A stretch of 7,398 nucleotides of DNA from assembly GCA_025965815.1 (NCBI GenBank), contig JAOPWF010000536.1, positions 1-7,398 on the forward strand, written 5' to 3'. Shown here one piece after another: positions 1 through 6,168 of this stretch (positions are counted from its first letter, which is position 1; each line of letters opens with the position of its first letter). A program made the translations under genes and the position numbers. The stretch comes from Mycobacterium sp. (GTDB lineage Bacteria; Actinomycetota; Actinomycetes; Mycobacteriales; Mycobacteriaceae). The notes under the pieces were generated by a model. That model searched no databases and was not told the DNA's origin. It saw only the letters and a program-made list of their open reading frames with translations.

Positions 1-107
1 ACGCCGAAATCGGCAAGCAGCTCTCCACGCTGTCCGACGCCTACTACGTCAAGCTGCCCCGGGAGCTCGTGCTGATCTTCAAGCAGTTCCTCTATGTGGA
101 GCTGTAA
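1..107 (+). CDS. ABC1/AarF (UbiB-like) atypical kinase family protein, C-terminal part only, ending at a premature-looking stop
   Basis: The reading frame enters from outside the window (first whole codon at 3) and gives AEIGKQLSTLSDAYYVKLPR followed by ELVLIFKQFLYVEL, then TAA at 105-107. The helical pattern with FKQFLYVE is, from memory, typical of the C-terminal end of actinobacterial ABC1/AarF proteins, which carry an atypical protein-kinase-like fold linked to quinone or lipid metabolism. In M. tuberculosis such a gene (Rv0647c) sits next to lipG, as here. In that family I expect the helix to continue as ERY.KLLAP. Here the R and Y positions read CTG and TAA, and the same frame continues directly downstream with MKLLAPKWQ. 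The gene therefore looks shortened by 38 residues. The catalytic core lies outside the window, so the state of the whole protein cannot be judged. The family call rests on a short fragment plus context. Confidence 0.65.
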   Translation, partial: AEIGKQLSTLSDAYYVKLPRELVLIFKQFLYVEL

Positions 108-221
108 ATGAAGCTGCTGGCGCCAAAGTGGCAGATGATGTCTGACCCGCAGCTGACTGGGTACTTCGCTAACTTCATGGTCGAGGTGAGTCGCGAGCAC
201 AAGGATGAGCTGGAGGTCTAG
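108..221 (+). pseudogene. Orphaned C-terminal tail of the ABC1 kinase gene, in frame after the TAA
   Basis: Directly after the TAA at 105-107 the same frame continues from ATG 108 for 37 codons to TAG 219-221. It begins MKLLAPKWQMMSDPQLTGYF and continues ANFMVEVSREHKDELEV. This reads like the natural C-terminus of an actinobacterial ABC1/AarF protein (LAPKW, then D-P-x-L-x-GYF) and not like a separate gene. It could in principle be re-initiated from the abutting ATG, but I see no ribosome binding site of its own beyond whatever the upstream coding sequence offers. The lipG ribosome site (GGAGGT, 212-217) lies inside its last codons, so it was or is cotranscribed with lipG. Alternatives are a sequencing error at 102-107, or a real allele in which the tail is dispensable. 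Confidence 0.55.
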
Positions 222-227
222 GCACCT

Positions 228-1148
228 ATGGATATAAGGACCGGCACGGCGCCGTCGGGCGACCTCGAGCTCTACTACGAGGACATGGGCGACCCGAACG
301 ACCCGGCGATCCTGCTCATCATGGGCCTGGGCGCGCAACTGCTGCTGTGGCGCAAGGGTTTCTGCGAAAAGCTCGTCGCGCAGGGATACCGCGTCATCCG
401 CTACGACAACCGCGACGCGGGCCTGTCCACCAAGCTCGACGGCGTCCGGGCGGTCGGCTCGATGCTGCCGAAACTGGCCCGCTCCTTCCTGGTCGGCGGC
501 AAGGGCGTCGCCCATTACACGCTCGAGGACATGGCCGACGACGCCGCGGCGCTGCTGGACCACCTCGACATCTCGCGCGCGCACATCGTCGGCGCGTCGA
601 TGGGCGGCATGATCGCGCAGGTGTTCGCCGCCCGGCATGCGGACCGCACAGCGGGGTTGGGCATCTTCTTCTCGAGCAACAACCGGCGGCTGCTGCCCCC
701 GCCAGCCCCGCGCGCACTACTCGCCGTCGTGAAGAGTCCGCCCGCGGGATCGCCGAGGGAACGGATTGTGGACGAGGCCGTCAGGGCCCGTCGCGTGATC
801 GGCAGCCCCGCGTACCCGGCGCCCGCGGCGCTGCTGCGCGCCGACGCCGAGGAGGCCTACGACCGGTGCTACTACCCCGAGGGGATAGCCCGGCAGTTCG
901 ACGCCATCCTGGCCAGCGGCAGCCTGGACGACTACGACAAGCAGATCACCGCGCCGACCGTGGTCATCCACGGTCTGGCCGACAAACTGATGCGTCCGGC
1001 CGGCGGGCGGGCCATCGCGTCGGCCATCCCCCGCGCCCGACTGGTGCTGTTGGACGGGATGGGCCACGAGTTGCCCGAGGAGCTGTGGGACCAGGTGGTT
1101 TCAGAGCTGAAGAACACTTTCGCCGAGGCCTCTGACCAGCGACGATGA
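228..1148 (+). CDS. lipG: LipG-type alpha/beta-hydrolase (esterase/lipase family)
   Basis: 306-residue alpha/beta-hydrolase. The oxyanion-hole region is LLIMGLGAQ (about 29-37). The nucleophile elbow is GASMGG with Ser124. The probable acid is Asp252 in HGLADKLMRP, and the catalytic His280 lies in DGMGHELP, so the triad order and spacing are intact. YDNRDAGLS (59-67) is the usual conserved strand/loop of this family. The protein closely resembles, from memory, M. tuberculosis LipG (Rv0646c), including the shared start MDIR.GTA and end FAEASDQ. LipG is encoded beside the mycolate methyltransferases and has been reported as an esterase with phospholipase/thioesterase-like activity; the natural substrate is not clear from sequence. 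The start at 228 has GGAGGT (212-217) ten bases upstream and keeps the family N-terminus. It lies 6 bases after the ABC1 tail, suggesting one transcript. No signal peptide or membrane segment is evident. Confidence 0.92.
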   Translation: MDIRTGTAPSGDLELYYEDMGDPNDPAILLIMGLGAQLLLWRKGFCEKLVAQGYRVIRYDNRDAGLSTKLDGVRAVGSMLPKLARSFLVGGKGVAHYTLEDMADDAAALLDHLDISRAHIVGASMGGMIAQVFAARHADRTAGLGIFFSSNNRRLLPPPAPRALLAVVKSPPAGSPRERIVDEAVRARRVIGSPAYPAPAALLRADAEEAYDRCYYPEGIARQFDAILASGSLDDYDKQITAPTVVIHGLADKLMRPAGGRAIASAIPRARLVLLDGMGHELPEELWDQVVSELKNTFAEASDQRR

Positions 1149-1182
1149 GTTCTAAATTCGGCTGGCCAGTGCTGATCGGCTA

Positions 1183-1199
1183 GCATTCGTCACGAATGC
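1183..1199. promoter_or_regulatory. Perfect palindrome in the lipG-methyltransferase spacer, possible operator
   Basis: GCATTCG-TCA-CGAATGC is a perfect 7-bp inverted repeat with a 3-base centre, 78 bases before the methyltransferase start. TAGCAT (1181-1186) overlaps its left arm and resembles a mycobacterial -10 box, but I see no good -35 box. A dimeric repressor site over a promoter is one reading; a short transcript-end hairpin without a T-run is another. No regulator is identified. Confidence 0.35.
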
Positions 1200-1276
1200 A
1201 TCGGGGTAGAACGCGTGGTGCGTTTCGGGCAACGTCGTGAATACCTCTGCTCAGAACTGAAAGATGGTCCTGTCCT

Positions 1277-2137
1277 ATGGCTAAGCTCGTGCCGCATTTC
1301 GAAGACGTTCAGTCACATTACGACCTGTCCGACGACTTCTTCCGGCTCTTCCTGGATCCCACCCAGACCTACAGCTGCGCGTACTTCGAGCGCGATGACA
1401 TGACGCTCGAGGAAGCCCAGATCGCCAAGATCGACCTGGCGCTGGGAAAGCTTGGTCTGCAGCCCGGAATGACGCTGCTCGACGTCGGCTGCGGCTGGGG
1501 CGCCACCATGACCCGCGCACTGGAGCGCTACGACGTCAACGTCGTCGGCCTGACACTGAGCAAGAACCAGGCCGCGCACGTCGAGAAGCTGTTCGACGAG
1601 TCGAATAGCCCCCGCACCAAGCGCGTCCTGCTCGAGGGTTGGGAGCAGTTCGACGAGCCCGTCGACCGCATCGTCAGCATCGGCGCGTTCGAGCACTTCG
1701 GCCACGATCGCTATAAGGACTTCTTCAAGATGGCCTACGACGCGATGCCCGCCGACGGAGTGATGTTGCTGCACAGCATTATCGGAATGAACCCCGCGCA
1801 CGCGCAGGAACTCGGCATCCCACTGACCTTCGAGCTGGCCAGGTTCGTGAAGTTCATCATGACCGAGATCTTCCCCGGGGGTCGGCTGCCGTCCCTCCCG
1901 ATGGTCGAGGAGCGCGCCACCGAAGGCGGGTTCGAAGTCACCCGGGTCCAGTCGCTGCAGCCGCACTACGCGAAGACCCTGGACATCTGGGCCGCGGCGT
2001 TGGAGGCCCACAAAAACGAGGCAATCGAGATCCAGTCGCAAGAGGTCTACGACCGCTACATGAAGTATCTGACCGGCTGCGCGGACATGTTCCGCAAGCG
2101 GCAGGTCGACGTCTGCCAGTTCACGCTGGAGAAATAG
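1277..2137 (+). CDS. Cyclopropane mycolic acid synthase family SAM-dependent methyltransferase (CmaA1/MmaA2-type)
   Basis: 286-residue class I methyltransferase that should transfer a methyl group from S-adenosylmethionine to a double bond of a meromycolate chain, probably forming a cyclopropane ring. The SAM-binding loop LLDVGCGWG lies at 67-75. Residues matching the bicarbonate-holding active site known from CmaA1 (C35, E140, H167, Y232) are all present one position earlier: C34, E139, H166 and Y231. The N-terminus (PHF.DVQ.HYDLSDDFFRLF) and the end (YMKYLTGCA...QFTLEK) are family hallmarks, and the length equals that of CmaA1/MmaA proteins. Sequence resemblance is strongest to CmaA1 and MmaA2 and weaker to MmaA1, although the gene occupies the mmaA1 position beside lipG. 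cis- versus trans-cyclopropane and proximal versus distal specificity cannot be decided from sequence, so no symbol is given. The start matches the family although its Shine-Dalgarno sequence is poor. Confidence 0.93.
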   Translation: MAKLVPHFEDVQSHYDLSDDFFRLFLDPTQTYSCAYFERDDMTLEEAQIAKIDLALGKLGLQPGMTLLDVGCGWGATMTRALERYDVNVVGLTLSKNQAAHVEKLFDESNSPRTKRVLLEGWEQFDEPVDRIVSIGAFEHFGHDRYKDFFKMAYDAMPADGVMLLHSIIGMNPAHAQELGIPLTFELARFVKFIMTEIFPGGRLPSLPMVEERATEGGFEVTRVQSLQPHYAKTLDIWAAALEAHKNEAIEIQSQEVYDRYMKYLTGCADMFRKRQVDVCQFTLEK

Positions 2138-2187
2138 CACGCCATAGCGGTAAGGCAGCTTGGGCAGACAGGCTGACGCAGAGCGAC

Positions 2188-2281
2188 GACACGTGATACG
2201 AACGCGTGTCAGAAAACCCCCACCCGGTAGGGTGCGGTCTCATTAAGACCAGAACGTGATGAACTTCATAGACGCATCACG
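2188..2281 (+). promoter_or_regulatory. Ladder of four inverted repeats in the mmaA4 leader
   Basis: Four perfect inverted repeats follow one another with almost no gap. GACACG/CGTGTC is at 2188-2193 and 2205-2210. CACCC-GGTA-GGGTG is at 2221-2234. GGTCT-CATTA-AGACC is at 2236-2250. CGTGATG/CATCACG is at 2255-2261 and 2275-2281. The last one ends directly before AGGAAGG (2282-2288), the likely mmaA4 ribosome site. No T-run follows any of them. They could be a structured 5' leader, protein-binding operators, or attenuator/processing stems between the two methyltransferase genes. I recognise no known riboswitch class here. Confidence 0.45.
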
Positions 2282-2301
2282 AGGAAGGCCAAGCAAGAGA
2301 C

Positions 2302-3195
2302 ATGTCGGATAATTCATCCAGCTCGACCCCCACGTTGCGGCCCCATTTCGAGGACATCCAGGCGCACTACGACCTGTCGGACGAATTCTTCGGCCTGTTC
2401 CAGGATCCGACCAGGACCTACAGCTGCGCCTACTTCGAGCCGGAGGATCTGACGCTCGAAGAGGCCCAGATTGCCAAGATCGACCTCAATCTCGACAAGC
2501 TCGACCTCAAGCCCGGCATGACGCTGCTCGACATCGGCTGCGGCTGGGGTGCCCCGATGAAGCGGGCGCTGGAGAAGTACGACGTCAACGTCATCGGCCT
2601 GACGCTGTCCAAGAACCAGCAGGCGTACACCACCCAGTTGCTGGACCAGGTCGACACCACCCGGTCACACCGGGTGCTGCTGCATGGCTGGGAAGAATTC
2701 AGCGAGCCCGGTGACCGGATCGTGTCGATCGAGGCGTTCGAGCACTTCGGCTTCGAGCGCTACGACGACTTCTTCAAGAACTGTTTCAACATCCTGCCCG
2801 ACGACGGCCGGATGACCATCCAGAGCAGCGTCGGCTACCACCCCTACGACCTGCAGGCGCGCGGCAAGAAGTTGACGTTCGAGTTGGCCCGCTTCGTCAA
2901 ATTCATCATCACCGAGATCTTCCCCGGTGGCCGGATCCCGACCACCAAGATGATGGTGGAGCACGGCGAGAAGGCCGGATTCGTGGTGCCCGAGGCGATT
3001 TCGCTGCGCCCGCATTACGTCAAGACCCTGGGCATCTGGGCTGACACGCTGGAAGCCAACAAGGACAAGGCCATCGCGATCCAGTCCGAAGAGGTCTACG
3101 AGCGCTACATGAAGTACCTGCGTGGGTGCCAGCGTTACTTCATCGACGAGAGCATCGACGTCAGCCTGGTCACCTACCTGAAGCCTGGCGCGTAG
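2302..3195 (+). CDS. mmaA4: Hydroxymycolate synthase MmaA4 (Hma), SAM-dependent methyltransferase
   Basis: 297-residue methyltransferase. MmaA4/Hma adds a methyl group and an adjacent hydroxyl at the distal position of the meromycolate chain, the entry step to oxygenated (keto or methoxy) mycolic acids. The SAM-binding loop LLDIGCGWG ends with GCGWG at 79-83. C42, E147 and Y239 align with CmaA1 active-site residues, while the His of cyclopropane synthases is Gln174 ([12 protein letters not shown]), as I recall for M. tuberculosis MmaA4. Other MmaA4 signatures are [24 protein letters not shown], in part, [13 protein letters not shown] and the C-terminus VTYLKPGA. The start ATG has AGGAAGG 13 bases upstream, rather far. 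It is a paralogue of the preceding gene, probably from an old tandem duplication, as third-codon positions have diverged. The last hairpin of its leader abuts the ribosome site, which may affect translation. Confidence 0.92.
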   Translation: MSDNSSSSTPTLRPHFEDIQAHYDLSDEFFGLFQDPTRTYSCAYFEPEDLTLEEAQIAKIDLNLDKLDLKPGMTLLDIGCGWGAPMKRALEKYDVNVIGLTLSKNQQAYTTQLLDQVDTTRSHRVLLHGWEEFSEPGDRIVSIEAFEHFGFERYDDFFKNCFNILPDDGRMTIQSSVGYHPYDLQARGKKLTFELARFVKFIITEIFPGGRIPTTKMMVEHGEKAGFVVPEAISLRPHYVKTLGIWADTLEANKDKAIAIQSEEVYERYMKYLRGCQRYFIDESIDVSLVTYLKPGA

Positions 3196-3204
3196 CTCCC
3201 TCTC

Positions 3205-3219
3205 CGCGAAACCCTCGCG
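3205..3219 (+). terminator. Short GC hairpin after mmaA4, weak terminator candidate
   Basis: CGCGA-AACCC-TCGCG is a perfect 5-bp stem beginning 10 bases after the mmaA4 stop. It has no T-run, which is common for proposed mycobacterial terminators, and it precedes the promoter of the next transcription unit. A stem this short can occur by chance in GC-rich DNA. Confidence 0.25.
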
Positions 3220-3224
3220 AGCAG

Positions 3225-3251
3225 TGTCGGATTGCGGCCGCGCCGTTCGTC
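3225..3251 (+). promoter_or_regulatory. Candidate ECF42 sigma-factor promoter (TGTCGG-N17-CGTC)
   Basis: TGTCGG at 3225-3230 is followed by exactly 17 bases and CGTC at 3248-3251. The published ECF42 group promoter has TGTCGA in the -35 and CGA/TC in the -10 element, so this matches five of six and four of four bases. It lies 54 bases before the DGPF start, leaving a short leader with a good ribosome site (GGAGGT, 3292-3297). I found no second TGTCG(A/G) in the window with a properly spaced CGTC or CGAC. The expected function is transcription of the DGPF-sigma pair by its own sigma factor. Confidence 0.65.
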
Positions 3252-3304
3252 GGACAGGTAGAGAGTGGAACACAGGGTTCTGCTCGCTACCGGAGGTCAC
3301 CACT

Positions 3305-4003
3305 ATGCATTACTTCGCACTGCTGCTCAGCCCCGAGCGGAACCTCACGCCCGACGAGGGCGCCGAGGAGATGACGGCGTACGAGAACTTCCACGCCCGC
3401 GCCGGGTCGGCGATCCGTGCCGGCGACGCGCTGACGCCGTCGGCGACCGGGGCCCGGATCAGCGACGGACCCGACGCCCCGACCGTCACCGACGGCCCGT
3501 TCGCCGAGTCCGCCGAAGTCGCGGGCGGCTACTACGTGTTCGAGGCCGACAATCTCGACGAGGCACTCGCGCTGGCGCGCGACATCCCGGCCGCCAGACA
3601 CGGCGCCGTCGAGGTGTGGCCGACGGTCATATGGAACCAGCCGGAGAAGCCGCTGGACGGAAGCCACTGGTTGGCGCTGCTGCTGGAACCGGCCGCAGGC
3701 GCTCACGTTCCCGGCACGCCCGAATGGGAAGCCGGCATCGCCGCGCACGGCCAGTTCGGCTCCGCCGCGGGCGATCACGTCAAGGGTGGTGCGGCGCTCC
3801 ATCCACCGGCCACCGCAACAACGGTGCAGGTGCGCGACGGTCAGGTCACGCTGACCGACGGCCCGTTCGTCGAAGGAGCCGAAGTTGCCAATGGCTTCTA
3901 CATCCTCGCGGCGGCCGACCGTGACGAGGCTGTCAAGATAGCGTCGATGATTCCGGCGACGACCGTGGAGGTGCGGCAACTGGCCGGGGTATCGGGGCTG
4001 TAA
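3305..4003 (+). CDS. DGPF-domain (YCII-related) protein with two tandem domains
   Basis: 232 residues containing the same domain twice. Copy 1 (about 1-110) opens with MHYFALLLSPE and has the signature TDGPF at 62-66, followed by AE.AEVAGGYYVFEA.. and a C-terminal DIPAARHGAVEVWP. Copy 2 (about 121-228) opens with HWLALLLEP and has TDGPF at 174-178, then EGAEVANGFYILAA and MIPATTVEVRQL. DGPF proteins are small YCII-related ferredoxin-like folds that are genetically linked to ECF42 sigma factors; their biochemical role is unresolved, and a sensory or enzymatic partner role is only inferred. ATG 3305 is chosen over in-frame GTG 3224 because it restores the family start, has GGAGGT 7 bases upstream, and because the earlier start overlaps the -35 element. 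The sigma-factor gene starts 9 bases after the stop, so the two are surely cotranscribed. No signal peptide is seen. Confidence 0.93.
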   Translation: MHYFALLLSPERNLTPDEGAEEMTAYENFHARAGSAIRAGDALTPSATGARISDGPDAPTVTDGPFAESAEVAGGYYVFEADNLDEALALARDIPAARHGAVEVWPTVIWNQPEKPLDGSHWLALLLEPAAGAHVPGTPEWEAGIAAHGQFGSAAGDHVKGGAALHPPATATTVQVRDGQVTLTDGPFVEGAEVANGFYILAAADRDEAVKIASMIPATTVEVRQLAGVSGL

Positions 4004-4012
4004 GCCTCGCGG

Positions 4013-5236
4013 ATGACCAACCTGGACGGCGTCTTTCGACGTGAATGGGGACCGGCCGTTGCCGCGCTCGCGCGCTGGTCCGGTGACCTCACCGTCGCCG
4101 AGGACGCCGTCCAGGAGGCCTTCGCCGAAGCGCTGCGCGCCTGGCCCCGCGACGGCGTGCCCGCCAATGCCGGCGGATGGATCGTGACGGTCGCCCGCAA
4201 TCGAGCTCTCGACCGGCTGCGCCGCGAATCCGTCCGGCCCGGAAAGGAACTCGCAGCCGTGGTCGACAACATCAGGGCGCGCACCGACGGCGCCGCCGTG
4301 CCGCATCCGGTACGCGACGACGAGCTACGGATGATATTCACCTGCGCGCATCCGGCGCTCGACGGTGCTTCCCAGCTGGCCTTGACGTTGCGGCTCATCT
4401 CCGGGCTCACCGTCCCGGAAATCGCCCGGGCGCTGCTGCAGTCCGAGGCGGCAGTCAGCCAGCGAATCACCCGCGCCAAGAGCAAAATACGGCATGGAAA
4501 CATCCCGCTGCGGGTGCCACCGGCCGAGCTGCTGCCGGAGCGGGTGCCGCACGTGCTGGCGTGCATCTACTCGGTGTTCACCGAGGGCTACTGGTCGACG
4601 GCCGGACCGTCGGCAATCCGTGACGAACTGTGTGACGAGGGGGTCCGGTTGGCCGGTGAGCTGTGCTCGTTGATGCGCGACGAGCGCGACGCGCAGGCGC
4701 TGGCGGCGCTCGTCACGTTGCACGACGCCCGCCGGTCGACGCGGGTGGACGCCGACGGTGCCTTGGTGCCGCTGGACGAGCAGGACCGTAGCCGGTGGGA
4801 TCGGGGTCGCATCGCCCGCGGACTGGACCGGCTGCGGCTCGCCACCGGTTCGATGGGCCCGTACCTGCCGCAGGCGGTGATCGCGGCGGTGCACGCGACG
4901 GCGCCGTCATGGGAACAGACCGACTGGCCGACGATCTGCGCGGCCTACGACCGGCTGCTGGGGATCACCGATTCGCCGGTGGCGCGGGCCAATCGCGCGC
5001 TCGCCGTGGGATTCCGCGACGGATTCGTCGCCGGGCTCGCGGCTCTGGACGACGTTGCCGACTATCCGCGGTTGGCCCGGTCGGGCACGGTTGCGACGAT
5101 CCGCGCCGATCTGTTGCGGCGTGCCGGCCGGCGTACCGAGGCCGCGGAGTGGTATCGGACGGCATTGGAGCACAACGGCTCCGAGCCGGGACGGGAGTTC
5201 CTGAAACGGCGGTTGGCGGAGTGTGAGCAGAGGTGA
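4013..5236 (+). CDS. ECF42-type RNA polymerase sigma factor with long C-terminal extension
   Basis: 407 residues, about twice the length of a classical ECF sigma factor. Region 2 covers about 8-75, with AEDAVQEAFAEAL (29-41) and GGWIVTVARNRALDRLRR (54-71, -10 recognition). Region 4 covers about 108-160, beginning IFTCAHPAL and with a helix-turn-helix LTVPEIARALLQSEAAVSQR at 132-151 for the -35 element. The remaining ~245 residues form the helical extension of group ECF42, including LVTLHDARR, the block L.EQDRSRWDR and a TPR-like end, LLRRAGRRTEAAEWYRTALE (367-386). ECF42 factors characteristically have no anti-sigma gene beside them and are paired with DGPF proteins; both hold here. The extension is reported to be needed for activity and may be the control element. 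The start follows the DGPF stop by 9 bases with a weak ribosome site, so translational coupling is likely. Confidence 0.95.
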   Translation: MTNLDGVFRREWGPAVAALARWSGDLTVAEDAVQEAFAEALRAWPRDGVPANAGGWIVTVARNRALDRLRRESVRPGKELAAVVDNIRARTDGAAVPHPVRDDELRMIFTCAHPALDGASQLALTLRLISGLTVPEIARALLQSEAAVSQRITRAKSKIRHGNIPLRVPPAELLPERVPHVLACIYSVFTEGYWSTAGPSAIRDELCDEGVRLAGELCSLMRDERDAQALAALVTLHDARRSTRVDADGALVPLDEQDRSRWDRGRIARGLDRLRLATGSMGPYLPQAVIAAVHATAPSWEQTDWPTICAAYDRLLGITDSPVARANRALAVGFRDGFVAGLAALDDVADYPRLARSGTVATIRADLLRRAGRRTEAAEWYRTALEHNGSEPGREFLKRRLAECEQR

Positions 5237-5319
5237 TGCAACGCTGGGCACTGGTAGCCGCGGCGATCCGTGACCCTGGGACCGCTTGGCCACCTGGGTC
5301 CTGCTCGACGCGGGCGGGC

Positions 5320-5470
5320 GTTATTCGGTTCCCTTCCGTGTTTCCCCGCGGGGGACCTTTGCCGCGACAGGTGGTGAATCGCCTCCAATAGGCGCCCGTC
5401 GCGGCTCCGCGCTGTCTCGCGGACTTGGTAGGGAGTCCCTCACCGGTGCTGACAGTTGCACCAATTAGAC
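5320..5470 (+). promoter_or_regulatory. Candidate c-di-AMP riboswitch (ydaO/yuaA class), divergent and apparently orphaned
   Basis: The conserved ydaO blocks occur in order on the + strand: GCGGGGGACC (5348-5357), GGTGAATCG (5373-5381), GGTAGGG (5427-5433) and CTGACAGTTGCACC (5449-5462, against the family's CGACAGCTAACC). GGTAGGG is followed by a small GGG/CCC stem, and CAG comes 19 bases later, close to the spacing I remember for the B. subtilis ydaO RNA (17). Structure is rich: GCCGCGAC/GTCGCGGC (5361-5368 with 5398-5405), CGCCT/AGGCG (5380-5384 with 5390-5394) and TCCGCG/CGCGGA (5406-5411 with 5418-5423). Against the call, the closing P1 helix and the usual CTCGTAGGCG end are not recognisable. 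In actinobacteria this class usually controls cell-wall hydrolase (Rpf-type) genes. No intact + strand gene follows directly. A hairpin at 5469-5503 (ACCTC/GAGGT around TTCGG/CCGAA) could be an expression platform. Boundaries are approximate. Confidence 0.5.
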
Positions 5471-5471
5471 C

Positions 5472-5678
5472 TCACAGAAGTTCGGCCGCCACCGAAAAGA
5501 GGTGACGGCTTTGGAACGGTAAAGAGACGGGTATGTGGGCTGTCTCGGCGCAGTGGTCCAGAACATCTAACACGGCGCTGCCGCGAAGCCAGCGACGCTT
5601 TCCTTCCCATCCGCAGTGGCAGTGCCCGCGATGGTTGAGCCAGGAGGCCTGTAGGGATGCGTAGGGGCCGTTCTCCAT
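5472..5678 (-). CDS. Small CHCGW-motif hypothetical protein
   Basis: 68 residues, with core NHRGHCHCGWEGKRRWLRGS then AVLDVLDHCAETAHIPV. CxCGW.GKRR...A..D...H resembles a type of small actinobacterial hypothetical protein I remember only in outline; the two clustered cysteines (20 and 22) plus Cys44 and several His residues could bind a metal, but only half a zinc-ribbon is visible. Function is unknown. Codon third positions are GC-rich, as expected for a real gene. The start at 5678 is the only one in frame after the upstream stop. It has no Shine-Dalgarno sequence, but TATACT lies on the - strand just upstream, which suggests a leaderless message. The last ~16 residues are low in character and overlap the hairpin after the riboswitch-like element. 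It is convergent with the sigma-factor gene. Confidence 0.6.
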   Translation of the reverse strand: MENGPYASLQASWLNHRGHCHCGWEGKRRWLRGSAVLDVLDHCAETAHIPVSLPFQSRHLFSVAAELL

Positions 5679-5687
5679 AGTTTGCCA

Positions 5688-5693
5688 AGTATA
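5688..5693 (-). promoter_or_regulatory. -10 box (TATACT) for the CHCGW gene
   Basis: On the - strand TATACT ends 9 bases before the ATG at 5678, one mismatch from TATAAT. A transcript starting 6-10 bases downstream would begin at or next to the start codon, which explains the missing ribosome site. No convincing -35 box is seen 16-18 bases further upstream. Confidence 0.4.
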
Positions 5694-6168
5694 TCGGTAG
5701 CAATGATGTCGTGTGAGCGAATTTACCTATGAAGCTCGAGGCCTCTACCGCAACTGCCATGTCGGCGATCACATAATTATTCGCTGTGTTCGCCGGCGCT
5801 GGTTGGGCCATCGCCTATATGGTGTGATCGGGGAGGCTGCCATCAAGCTCGCGGCCGAGCCGGCAGACTTGGCAATCCGGCGCGGCAGACTTCATCATCA
5901 CGTCGGACATGCGCCGGTTTCGCGATCCGCTGACCAACGGTTAACGCGATGTCGTCAAACAGACGGGCCCTTCCGGCTGCACGACTACGTGGATGTTTCC
6001 GATAACTTGCCGATCGTGGCAAACGTGAGCAGGTCTCATCGTAGGATCGATGCCGAACCTCGCGCGTCTGACAACGACGCCGCTCAGCCTGGGGCCGAAC
6101 CCGATGATCTGCTGGTGTCCGCGTCGGATTGTGCAGACGATCGTCCCACCTCCAGCGAACGCTTCGTG

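Noticed and set aside
1816..2962. Possible gene conversion between the two methyltransferases around [18 protein letters not shown]
   Set aside because: Protein is nearly identical there, but the DNA differs at many third positions, which points to shared constraint and not to recent conversion.
3224..3304. 27-codon N-terminal extension of the DGPF protein from GTG 3224
   Set aside because: The extension lacks family resemblance, overlaps the TGTCGG element, and the internal ATG 3305 has a strong GGAGGT and the family start MHYFALLL.
5279..5301. GGACC/GGTCC inverted repeat after the sigma-factor gene as its terminator
   Set aside because: Five-bp stem with a 13-base loop and no T-run; too weak to call, and stronger structures at 5344-5440 fit the riboswitch-like reading better.
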